Assembly: GCA_015663225.1 (NCBI GenBank)
Contig: DQSO01000161.1
Span: 1 to 17,625 of the forward strand
Direction: 5' to 3'
Source: Campylobacterales bacterium
GTDB taxonomy: Bacteria > Campylobacterota > Campylobacteria > Campylobacterales > QNZT01
Length of the DNA stretch: 17,625 bases
Shown: piece by piece, positions 1 through 6,413 of the stretch
Layout of the letters: the number at the start of each line of letters is the position of its first letter
Position numbering within the stretch: position 1 is the stretch's first letter
Made by a program: the position numbers and the translations under genes
The notes under the pieces: generated by a model
Told to the model about the DNA's origin: nothing
What the model saw: only the letters and a program-made list of their open reading frames with translations
Database searches by the model: none

Positions 1-805
1 CATTTATTCTAATACCCTTAGTCCCTACAGTGGTTCCAACTGCATCAATATTTGGATTTATAGTAGAAAGTGCTATTTTCGCTCTCTCGCCAGGTATTCT
101 AGCACTTGAGTGAATGATAACTTGCTCATCTTTTATCTCAGGTACTTGAAGTGCTAATAGCTCTTCTAAAAACTTTGGACTTGTACGAGATAGTTCAACC
201 TGTATACCAAGAACTTTATCTATATAAACTTTTCGTACAACAGCTTTGAGGGTATCAGCTACTTTAAATTTTTCGCCTTTAATACGACTTTTCATAGGCA
301 TTATAGCTTTTACTTCTCTATACTCTGCATGAGTTGTCTCATTTGCATCAATTCTAGTAACTACACTATTTACTATTTTACCAACTTTATTTTGGTAGCT
401 TTCAAATATATTTTGCTCCATAAGTCGTTGTATATGATATTCTAACTCTCTATATAGTATTGCCGCAGCAGTTCTTCCCATATCATCAAGTGATATAGTA
501 TATATTAACTCATCATCAAGCTCAATATTTGGATCTTCCTCTTTAGCTTTTGAAATACTTATATATTTCTCACCTTTTTCAGTGTTTTGTTCTAGTTTTT
601 CATCATCGTCTTTTACAACTATAAGTTTTTGATAAAGATCCATACTCTTAGTATCATTATCAATATGTGTAAAATACTCAAAATCTTCACCAAATACTTT
701 TTTTGCAGTATTGATTAGTGCAGTGTTGACTGCTTCATTTGCTTCAGAGAGTTTTAAACCCTTTTCTAGTGCGATTGATTCAATAATATTTACTATCTTT
801 TCCAA
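1..805 (-). CDS. nusA: Transcription termination/antitermination factor NusA, 5' part (268 codons visible, 3' end outside window)
   Basis: NusA binds RNA polymerase and nascent RNA and modulates pausing, termination and antitermination. Translated on the minus strand the visible part reads through without a stop to the window edge. Residues 1 to about 130 fit the NusA N-terminal polymerase-binding domain. About 135-200 fit the S1 domain, with AIMPMKSRIKGEKF followed by LSRTSPKFLEELLALQVPEI, close to the family pattern LSRT..FL..L...EVPEI. From about 225 the KH1 domain starts, with ARIPGERAKIAL and IDAVGTTVGTKGIRIN. The start is TTG at 805-803, placed by a strong ribosome site AAGGAGA (817-811, minus strand) 5 bases upstream; no ATG gives a better N-terminus. 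The gene diverges from the HP0268-like gene. The KH2 domain and C-terminus lie outside the window. Identity is secure from the domain order and conserved blocks; the use of TTG is inferred from the ribosome site. Confidence 0.95.
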   Translation of the reverse strand, partial: MEKIVNIIESIALEKGLKLSEANEAVNTALINTAKKVFGEDFEYFTHIDNDTKSMDLYQKLIVVKDDDEKLEQNTEKGEKYISISKAKEEDPNIELDDELIYTISLDDMGRTAAAILYRELEYHIQRLMEQNIFESYQNKVGKIVNSVVTRIDANETTHAEYREVKAIMPMKSRIKGEKFKVADTLKAVVRKVYIDKVLGIQVELSRTSPKFLEELLALQVPEIKDEQVIIHSSARIPGERAKIALSTINPNIDAVGTTVGTKGIRIN

Positions 806-941
806 AAGTTTCTCCTTTTTAACAATTATAAGTTATTGTTGATTTTTATTTTGAAAGTGGAGTATTTTATCTAAATATATCTTAAATTTATTCAACTTGG
901 ATATAATATAATTAAATTGTAGTAATTAAAGGCAAAATAAA
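806..941. promoter_or_regulatory. Divergent promoter region between nusA and the HP0268-like gene
   Basis: A TATAAT at 902-907 faces right, about 34 bases before the HP0268-like start. A TATAAT at 830-825 on the minus strand faces nusA. No convincing -35 box is visible for either, which is usual for sigma-70 promoters in Campylobacterota. The nusA -10 lies inside an inverted repeat at 821-840 (AACAAT, 8-base spacer, ATTGTT), which could be an operator or simply AT-rich chance. If the leftward -10 is used, the nusA leader would be only about 13 bases. Confidence 0.45.
821..840. repeat. Inverted repeat overlapping the putative nusA -10
   Basis: Two perfect 6-base arms, AACAAT at 821-826 and ATTGTT at 835-840, flank an 8-base centre. 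The minus-strand TATAAT of the proposed nusA promoter lies within it. The arms are AT-rich, so chance occurrence is quite possible. Confidence 0.3.
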
Positions 942-1184
942 ATGGAATTAATATTAGCAAAACAAAGTAAGAGTGATAAGAAAAAGACGATAACAATAGA
1001 TGCACTTGAAAAAGAGTTAGCAAAAAAAGAGAAAGAGATTTTTTATTTTGATCAAGCAAATTCGCATAAAGATTTGGTAGCTTTGGTAGAAACTTTTGAG
1101 GATAAAGGTTTCAATGTATATCTAAGAGAAGTAAAATATGGTCTTGATGAAGGTGACTATATGTATGAGATGCACTTACTATAG
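942..1184 (+). CDS. HP0268-like small protein (80 aa)
   Basis: An 80-residue protein that closely resembles H. pylori HP0268 in length and pattern. It has an N-terminal M-x-L-(I/V)-L-A-K strand, a central IFYF..(A/T)N(S/A)HKD motif at about residues 33-44, and a C-terminal EV....DE.D(Y/F).YE(L/M)H block. HP0268 has been described from structural work as a small nuclease with nicking activity; I have not verified that the catalytic residues are conserved here. The ATG is preceded by AAGG (929-932), and a TATAAT lies at 902-907. It is the first gene of a long rightward run, and miaB starts 8 bases after its stop. The same neighbour pair (HP0268-HP0269/miaB) occurs in H. pylori, which supports both the identification and the Campylobacterota origin. 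The cellular role is unknown. Confidence 0.85.
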   Translation: MELILAKQSKSDKKKTITIDALEKELAKKEKEIFYFDQANSHKDLVALVETFEDKGFNVYLREVKYGLDEGDYMYEMHLL

Positions 1185-1192
1185 GTATCATC

Positions 1193-2485
1193 TTGAGTAA
1201 AAAAGTTTTTCTTGAAACCCTAGGATGTGCGATGAATGTTCGGGACTCTGAACATATGTTAGCACAGCTTTACAAAGAGGGTTACTCCTCTACTTCACAA
1301 ATGAATGAAGCAGACCTTATTATGATAAATACCTGTAGTGTTAGAGAAAAGCCTGTACAAAAGCTATTTTCAGAACTTGGAGCATTTAATAAAAAATGCA
1401 AAGAGGGAGCAAAAATAGGAGTATGTGGTTGCACGGCTAGTCATCTTGGTAAAGAAGTGATAAAACGAGCTCCCTATGTTGATTTTGTATTAGGAGCTAG
1501 AAATATCTCTAAGCTCTCTGAAGTTTTAAATAAAAAGGGTGCAGTAGAAATTGATATAAACTATGATGAGAGTCAATATGCATTTAGTGATTTTAGAACT
1601 TCAACATATAAAGCTATGGTAAATATATCTATAGGTTGCAATAAAAAATGTACTTTTTGCATAGTTCCATATACGAGAGGTGATGAGATATCAATACCTG
1701 CGGATTTGATAGTAAGTGAAGCTAGAAAAGCTGCAAAAGCTGGTGCAAAAGAGATATTTTTACTTGGTCAAAATGTAAATAACTATGGTAAAAAGTTTTC
1801 TAATGGCAAGGGCAAGGTTGATTTTAGTGATTTATTGCAGATGGTAAGTGATATTGATGAAGTTGAGCGGATAAGGTTTACCTCTCCTCATCCTCTGCAT
1901 ATGGATGATAAATTTTTAGAACTCTTTGCAAATAATCCAAAAATATGCAAATCAATGCATATGCCACTACAAAGTGGTTCTACAAAAGTTTTGAGTGATA
2001 TGAAACGAGGTTATACAAAAGAGTGGTTTTTAAATCGTGCTAAAAAACTTAGAGAACTTGTGCCTGATGTATCAATATCAACTGATGTTATAGTAGCATT
2101 TCCAACAGAGAGTGATGAAGATTTTTTAGAGACTTTAGAAGTTGTAAAAGAAGTTCGATTTGAACAGATGTTTAGTTTTAAGTACTCTCCAAGACCTCTA
2201 ACTCCTGCAAAAGATTTAAAACAGGTTGATATTGAAGTTGCAGAAAAGAGATTGAAAACTTTGCAAGATTTACAGACAACTATACTTGATGAGATTACAC
2301 TATCTAAAAAAGATCAGATTTTTGATGTATATTTTGAAGAGCTTAGAAGTGGTGGTGGAGTCAGTGGACGAAGTGACAATAACTTTTCAGTTCAAGTTCA
2401 AGGTAGTGATGAGCTATTAGGGCTTACAAAAAAAGTAAAGATAACAAATCCAAGACGAATGGTGCTATATGGGGAAGTTGTTTAG
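1193..2485 (+). CDS. miaB: tRNA-2-methylthio-N6-dimethylallyladenosine synthase MiaB
   Basis: A radical SAM methylthiotransferase that adds the methylthio group at C2 of i6A37 in tRNAs reading UNN codons. The order of domains is complete. The N-terminal UPF0004 domain carries the three auxiliary-cluster cysteines C12 (LGCAMN), C48 (INTCSVRE) and C80 (VCGCTAS). The radical SAM domain has C149-x3-C153-x2-C156 (GCNKKCTFC), followed by [11 protein letters not shown] and MPLQSGS. A C-terminal TRAM domain lies at about 370-430. Length (430 aa) is normal. The start is TTG at 1193, with AGG at 1183-1185 seven bases upstream; it gives the expected [11 protein letters not shown]-terminus, and the next ATG would remove C12. 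The 3' end overlaps the DUF374 gene by 17 bases. All metal ligands are present, so the enzyme should be active. Confidence 0.97.
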   Translation: MSKKVFLETLGCAMNVRDSEHMLAQLYKEGYSSTSQMNEADLIMINTCSVREKPVQKLFSELGAFNKKCKEGAKIGVCGCTASHLGKEVIKRAPYVDFVLGARNISKLSEVLNKKGAVEIDINYDESQYAFSDFRTSTYKAMVNISIGCNKKCTFCIVPYTRGDEISIPADLIVSEARKAAKAGAKEIFLLGQNVNNYGKKFSNGKGKVDFSDLLQMVSDIDEVERIRFTSPHPLHMDDKFLELFANNPKICKSMHMPLQSGSTKVLSDMKRGYTKEWFLNRAKKLRELVPDVSISTDVIVAFPTESDEDFLETLEVVKEVRFEQMFSFKYSPRPLTPAKDLKQVDIEVAEKRLKTLQDLQTTILDEITLSKKDQIFDVYFEELRSGGGVSGRSDNNFSVQVQGSDELLGLTKKVKITNPRRMVLYGEVV

Positions 2486-3101
2486 TAAAGAGAAAAAAAG
2501 AGCAGTTCTTTTAGCTACACTTCCATTTGTTGGTTATTTATTAACAAGACTTCTCTATTTATCATGTAAAAAAAGATTTCATACTCCAAAGGTCAATCCA
2601 AAATCTCCACTAATTGTTGCATTTTGGCATGAGCATATACTTTTTAATCCATTTTTATATAAAAAAATTATGAATAATACCGATATCTCTTTGATGATAA
2701 GTGATCATTTTGATGGCAACATGATAGCTAAGATGGTTTCTTATTTTGGATTTGATTTTATAAGAGGAAGTAGTACTAGAGGTGGAGTAAAAGCGATAAA
2801 ACAGAGTTTTAAACTTTTAGAAAACGGTTCTAGTATCGCTATGACTCCAGATGGTCCAAGAGGTCCAAGACACTCTATCGCTGATGGAGTAGTTCAGATA
2901 AGTCAAAAAAAGGATGTAGATATAATTTGTTTTAGTTATAATGCATCATCATCATGGATACTGAACAGTTGGGATAATTTTGTGATACCTAAACCATTTT
3001 CAACTATAGATTTTTATGCAAGTGAACCTTTTAGTATTAGAGAGTTAAGTAAAGAAGAAGCTAAACAAAAGATAAAGGAAAAACTAAATGAAATGGTTTA
3101 A
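2469..3101 (+). CDS. DUF374 / lysophospholipid acyltransferase-family protein
   Basis: A 210-residue member of the DUF374 branch of the LPLAT superfamily, proposed to transfer acyl chains in lipid or lipid A-like metabolism at the inner membrane. Seen directly: a hydrophobic N-terminal segment (about 13-32), the WHEH motif at 53-56 (the candidate catalytic His region, replacing the usual HX4D), [12 protein letters not shown] at 78-89, the G-S-S-T-R-G-G block at 100-106, and [10 protein letters not shown] at 126-135, which is the clearest DUF374 signature. ATG 2469 lies inside the miaB end (17-base overlap), and the gene overlaps the next one by 14 bases. The H. pylori equivalent HP0270 holds the same position after miaB. 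The exact acyl donor and acceptor cannot be read from the sequence. Confidence 0.88.
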   Translation: MGKLFSKEKKRAVLLATLPFVGYLLTRLLYLSCKKRFHTPKVNPKSPLIVAFWHEHILFNPFLYKKIMNNTDISLMISDHFDGNMIAKMVSYFGFDFIRGSSTRGGVKAIKQSFKLLENGSSIAMTPDGPRGPRHSIADGVVQISQKKDVDIICFSYNASSSWILNSWDNFVIPKPFSTIDFYASEPFSIRELSKEEAKQKIKEKLNEMV

Positions 3102-3543
3102 AAGAGTTCTTACTTCGCTTATTATACTTATTTTAGCTCTTTTGGTTTTCTTTTTTGGATTTAGTGACTCTTATAGATATTCGCTTGAAGCTAAAGTTAA
3201 ATATGCCATGGGTGATTATAAAGAAGCGACTCTACTTGCAAAAAAAGCATTTGACTTAGATCCATACAATAAAATGTCATTTTCTATAATAGCTCAAAGT
3301 AAGATTTCTATTAAATTTCTTGACTATATTGAAGATGGAAAAGAGTATTTGCAAACGATAGACAGACTATCAAAAAAAACAAATCTAAAAACATCTGATA
3401 AGATAAAGATAAAGATGATGTGTGAAGTTATGATTGGTAAATTTAAGAGACTGACTCCTACAGTTTTGACTGAAAAATCTCTTTATGAGAAGAGTAAAAA
3501 AATATATGAAGATTTTGTAAAAATATATGAAACTATCAAATGA
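3088..3543 (+). CDS. Membrane-anchored protein with a TPR-like repeat (151 aa)
   Basis: Not assigned to a named family. Residues 1-6 are basic (MKWFKR) and 7-27 are strongly hydrophobic, giving a single N-terminal membrane anchor with the rest probably in the periplasm. Residues about 30-62 (AKVKYAMGDYKEATLLAKKA, then FDLDPYN) match one tetratricopeptide repeat. The remainder is lysine-rich and predicted helical. It overlaps the acyltransferase before it by 14 bases and the recombinase after it by 17 bases, so it probably depends on upstream translation. TPR proteins often serve as assembly partners. With PilM/N/O-like genes downstream, a part in that envelope complex is conceivable, but this is inference from position only. 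Confidence 0.75.
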   Translation: MKWFKRVLTSLIILILALLVFFFGFSDSYRYSLEAKVKYAMGDYKEATLLAKKAFDLDPYNKMSFSIIAQSKISIKFLDYIEDGKEYLQTIDRLSKKTNLKTSDKIKIKMMCEVMIGKFKRLTPTVLTEKSLYEKSKKIYEDFVKIYETIK

Positions 3544-4378
3544 AGAACTTAGCTTACAGATAGATAATTTTTTAGATTTTTGTTTTATTGTCAAGGGCTA
3601 TACTCCTACAACTATCACTACTTACTCACTTAATTTGTTTGAATCAATTAAATATATTGAGATATATGAAGAGGGTGAAAATACTATTATAAACCTTATG
3701 CCTTATCGTATCAAGCTAAAAGGAAAGGAAAAGAAAACTATTTATAAAAAAATAAGTATATTTAGAAGCTTCATATCTTTTTTAAATGATAATGATTTCA
3801 ATATCATAGTTGAAAATGATGAAAATATATCTGTAGCTAAAACTCTACCAAAGCCTATACTTAACCGTTATATAGATGAAGCACTGCAAAAATGTAAAGT
3901 TGAAGATAGAGTTTTGATACTTTTAGTTTATGCTTTGGGTTTAAGAATATCAGAAGTAGTAAATTTAAAAATTAAAGATATTGAAAATAGTTGGGTTACT
4001 ATTAAAGGGAAAAGTGATAAAATTAGGCAATTACCACTTTTAAAAAATGTTAATGATCTGCTTGATGAGTATTTAGAATACTCATTAAATAAAGAGTTTG
4101 TTTTTGAAAAAAATGGAGTTGGTTTGAATCAAAATCAACTAAGATATAAAATTACTTCGGTATTTAAGGAAATTGGTTTGAAAGTTACTCCTCATCAGCT
4201 TAGACACTCTTTTGCAACAGAGCTTTTACAAAATGGTGCTAGAATAGGAGATGTTAGTGAGCTTTTAGGGCATAGCTCACTAGAGAGTACACAAATATAT
4301 ACAAAATTAAGCTCAACTCTTAAAATGGATAACTATCAAAAGGCTCATCCTTTAGGTAAAAAGGATGCATTTGTTTAA
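3527..4378 (+). CDS. Xer-type tyrosine recombinase
   Basis: A 283-residue tyrosine recombinase. Residues about 8-95 form an N-terminal core-binding (SAM-like) domain, and about 108-270 the catalytic domain. All expected active-site residues are visible: R140 (ALGLRISE), K162 (VTIKGKSDK), H223 and R226 (TPHQLRHSFATELL), H249 (LLGHSS) and nucleophile Y258 (STQIYTK). The tail YQKAHPLG resembles the HPR(A) tail of XerC/XerD, the part that mediates partner contacts. Size and tail fit Xer proteins better than phage integrases. Campylobacterota typically resolve chromosome dimers with a single, longer XerH (about 350-360 aa), so this shorter protein may be the dimer-resolution enzyme of this lineage or a second Xer. 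It lies inside a gene run with 17- and 14-base overlaps on either side, and no att-like repeats, transposase or cargo were seen. No symbol is given for that reason. Confidence 0.88.
   Translation: MKLSNEELSLQIDNFLDFCFIVKGYTPTTITTYSLNLFESIKYIEIYEEGENTIINLMPYRIKLKGKEKKTIYKKISIFRSFISFLNDNDFNIIVENDENISVAKTLPKPILNRYIDEALQKCKVEDRVLILLVYALGLRISEVVNLKIKDIENSWVTIKGKSDKIRQLPLLKNVNDLLDEYLEYSLNKEFVFEKNGVGLNQNQLRYKITSVFKEIGLKVTPHQLRHSFATELLQNGARIGDVSELLGHSSLESTQIYTKLSSTLKMDNYQKAHPLGKKDAFV
4346..4367 (+). promoter_or_regulatory. Perfect hairpin enclosing the ribosome site and start codon of the PilM-like gene
   Basis: CATCCTTT at 4346-4353 and AAAGGATG at 4360-4367 are exact reverse complements separated by the 6-base loop AGGTAA. 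The ATG of the next gene (4365-4367) is the last part of the 3' arm, and the likely ribosome site AGG (4354-4356) lies in the loop. In mRNA this would pair the start codon. The element also encodes the C-terminal residues of the recombinase, so ribosomes finishing that gene would melt it. It fits translational coupling, but function is inferred. Confidence 0.55.
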
Positions 4379-5315
4379 TTTTATCAAGAAAAAAACTCTT
4401 CATAGATATATTATAGTTATAATTTATGAGAGTGATATAACTGTAACTGTTTCAGATATAAAAGATGAAAAAATTATTACTAGTGAAGAAGAAAATTTTT
4501 CACTAGTGGATCAAAACAGTTTTTCTGATGAGTTAACCTACTACATAAATCAAAAACAAAATGAAGTAACAAAGAGCTATATAGTAACACTTCTTAATTC
4601 TCTCGGGCAAGGTATGATACCAACTTGTAGTGCAGGACATTTTCAAAAGTATAGTGTTGATATGAAAAATATATATAATGTATGTGTAGATAAAAAATTT
4701 ACAAATTATGTTTCTAAAATCGATATTAAGTGGATTCAAAAGTTATTTGCATCCACCGGGATAGATTATATCTTTTCACCTTTTATACTGTTAAGTAAAA
4801 TGATAGAAAAAGATGAAATAAATAGTGAAGTAAAGCTATTTATACTCTATATTAATAATGGTATAACACTTTTAGTCAAAAAAGATAGTAAGTATCTCTT
4901 TGGTTCATATTTCAATATAGGTGAAGAGGATCCATTGCTTAGTCAGCTTGATAGCTCTTTTGAAGATAATATTGAAGAAGATGAGTTTGAAATAGAAGAT
5001 GATTTTGATGATGAATTTGAATTTGAAATTGATGATGAAGAATTTGAGCAAGAGAGTGATTATGGGCAAGAATTGAGTATGATAGAAGAGGATAAACGAT
5101 TGATAAAATATTTGAATATTGCTTTAAAAGAGTTCTATTCAGAAGAAATTTATGAGAGTAGTTTTATAGATAGTGTTACAATATATAGTGATGAAGGAGT
5201 AGAACAAACTCTACTTGAATATATAGAAAATGAGCTTTTTTTAAATACATATGTCAAAAAAATAGATTATGTTAATCAACTAATAGTTTTAGCACAAGAA
5301 GAGGTGTTTTCGTAA
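4365..5315 (+). CDS. PilM-like (actin-fold) cytoplasmic platform protein, divergent
   Basis: A 316-residue protein with no membrane segment long enough to be certain. It has two halves reminiscent of the PilM/MshI/GspL actin-like fold: a first strand set YIIVIIYESDITVTVSDI (15-32), a central segment VKLFILYINNGITLLVKKDSKY (156-177), which resembles the second ribonuclease H-like subdomain, and a C-terminal FIDSVTIYSDEGVEQTLLEY (267-286), corresponding to the usual final nucleotide-fold strand and helix. Residues about 200-232 are an extreme acidic tract (mostly D, E and F) inserted in the second half. The assignment rests on this pattern plus gene order, because the next two genes look like PilN and PilO. 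The ATG overlaps the recombinase by 14 bases and sits in a perfect hairpin. The gene ends with TAATG, shared with the next start. Alternatives: an unrelated Campylobacterota hypothetical. Similarity is structural, not strong in sequence. Confidence 0.6.
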   Translation: MHLFNFIKKKTLHRYIIVIIYESDITVTVSDIKDEKIITSEEENFSLVDQNSFSDELTYYINQKQNEVTKSYIVTLLNSLGQGMIPTCSAGHFQKYSVDMKNIYNVCVDKKFTNYVSKIDIKWIQKLFASTGIDYIFSPFILLSKMIEKDEINSEVKLFILYINNGITLLVKKDSKYLFGSYFNIGEEDPLLSQLDSSFEDNIEEDEFEIEDDFDDEFEFEIDDEEFEQESDYGQELSMIEEDKRLIKYLNIALKEFYSEEIYESSFIDSVTIYSDEGVEQTLLEYIENELFLNTYVKKIDYVNQLIVLAQEEVFS

Positions 5316-5833
5316 TGTACAGTTTTATCAAGCCAAGAAAAAAAATATTTTTTTATTCTTTCACCTACCTTTGGATTGTTTTTATACTTATAATCTCTCT
5401 TGGACTTATTGGATTTGGACTATATATAGAGAAGGAAAATAAAATATTTCAAACTTCTCTTGACGAGTTAAAAGTTAAAATTCAAACTGTAAAAGATGAT
5501 ATTGATAGACAAAAATCAATAATAAAAGATTATAAATTAGCTAATATTAAAAATCTTGAGATGGTTAATTCAAATAAAAGATTGAAAAATGGAATAAAAA
5601 ATATTTTTTTACTAATTCCTGATCAAATCCAAATAAACAAGTTGTTACTAAATAAATATGATATAAAAATATATGGAAAAACTAATCTACCAAAAACATA
5701 TAAATTATTATTAGAACCACCTTTAAAATCTATATTTGATAGTAGTAGAGTTGGTTTTACAAAGATAAATGATAGTGAGTATCTATTTACATCACACAAT
5801 AAAATAAAAAGAGAAAAAAATGAAAAAAAATAA
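5315..5833 (+). CDS. PilN-like inner-membrane protein
   Basis: A 172-residue protein with PilN topology. A short basic cytoplasmic end (MYSFIKPRKK, where PilN carries its PilM-binding tail) is followed by one membrane segment at about 14-37, a coiled coil at about 40-72, and a small alpha/beta domain at 90-160. The segment NIFLLIPDQIQINKLLLNKY followed by DIKIYGKTNLPKTYKLLLEP matches the fimbrial assembly (PilN) pattern: LP.....L..L......L.I.G.......V..F...L. The start overlaps the previous stop by one base (TAATG), a coupling arrangement. The C-terminus ends in a lysine-rich stretch and overlaps the next gene by 14 bases. The family call is inferred from topology, this motif and the neighbours. 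GspL/MshI2-type periplasmic halves are the nearest alternatives. Confidence 0.65.
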   Translation: MYSFIKPRKKIFFYSFTYLWIVFILIISLGLIGFGLYIEKENKIFQTSLDELKVKIQTVKDDIDRQKSIIKDYKLANIKNLEMVNSNKRLKNGIKNIFLLIPDQIQINKLLLNKYDIKIYGKTNLPKTYKLLLEPPLKSIFDSSRVGFTKINDSEYLFTSHNKIKREKNEKK

Positions 5834-6311
5834 TTCAGTCATTAAATTAACTCTTTTCTTACTGTTTTTTATGATTGTATTAACTCTATTTTTACTTATT
5901 TATATAATACCAGAGCTAAAAAAGTATAAAACCAATAAAATTGTTTTAAATAAATATGAAAAGCTTTACAATAAAGAGAAGCGAACTCTAAATAGTTATA
6001 TAAAAAATGGTGAGAATATACAAATTAAATATAAAAAGGAGATATTAAAATTTAATAATAAGTTTAATGAAGAGGATTTCATAAATTTCATCAAAAAATA
6101 TCTTCAAAATGTGACAATAGAAAGAAATAAAGAGGATAGTAAAAATACTACTTATAAAATAGAAGGAAATATAGATAAATTAAATTATTTATATAATTTT
6201 ATAGATAAATTAAATACTTATAAAAATTTTGTAAAAATAAATTTTCCTTTAGTCTATAAAGTAGAAAAAAAATCTATCTTATTGAAAATAAATGTAACTA
6301 TATTACACTAA
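5820..6311 (+). CDS. PilO-like inner-membrane protein
   Basis: A 163-residue protein with PilO/GspM topology: a short N-terminus, one membrane segment (9-31), a lysine-rich coiled coil (33-65), and a C-terminal domain (83-163) fitting the ferredoxin-like fold. In that domain the run YKIEGNIDKLNYLYNFIDKL then NTYKNFVKINFPLVY parallels the PilO pattern in which a strand is followed by a helix (L..FI..L....), then a strand (V.I......). IDKLN occurs twice (118-122 and 128-132), reflected in a direct DNA repeat of 15 bases at 6171-6185 and 6201-6215. Base composition is extreme: 6181-6240 has 3 G+C in 60 bases. It is the last gene of the rightward run. The call is structural and positional; sequence identity to known PilO is low. 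Confidence 0.6.
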   Translation: MKKNNSVIKLTLFLLFFMIVLTLFLLIYIIPELKKYKTNKIVLNKYEKLYNKEKRTLNSYIKNGENIQIKYKKEILKFNNKFNEEDFINFIKKYLQNVTIERNKEDSKNTTYKIEGNIDKLNYLYNFIDKLNTYKNFVKINFPLVYKVEKKSILLKINVTILH

Positions 6312-6413
6312 TAACTTAATAAAAACTTATAATACTGCATTAGCCAGATACTTTTATTGAAATTATAAGATTAATTTGCTACTATCAAAACTACAAATTA
6401 TTAAGGAGAAAAA
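6312..6413 (+). promoter_or_regulatory. Leader/promoter region of the repeat lipoprotein gene
   Basis: Two candidate -10 elements are visible: TATAAT at 6328-6333 and TATAAG at 6364-6369. There is no clear -35 box. A strong ribosome site AAGGAG (6403-6408) stands 5 bases before the ATG. No terminator hairpin for the upstream run was found, so read-through from it cannot be excluded. The strong ribosome site, unlike those of the genes before it, suggests an independently and well expressed gene. Confidence 0.4.

Noticed and set aside
3385..3594. 69-codon minus-strand open frame across the TPR/recombinase junction
   Set aside because: It lies opposite two overlapping plausible genes and has a low-complexity composition typical of AT-rich antisense.
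3527..4378. Mobile element or integrated phage marked by the recombinase
   Set aside because: No att-like direct repeats, tRNA gene, transposase or phage genes were seen, and the recombinase overlaps both neighbours in a coupled gene run.
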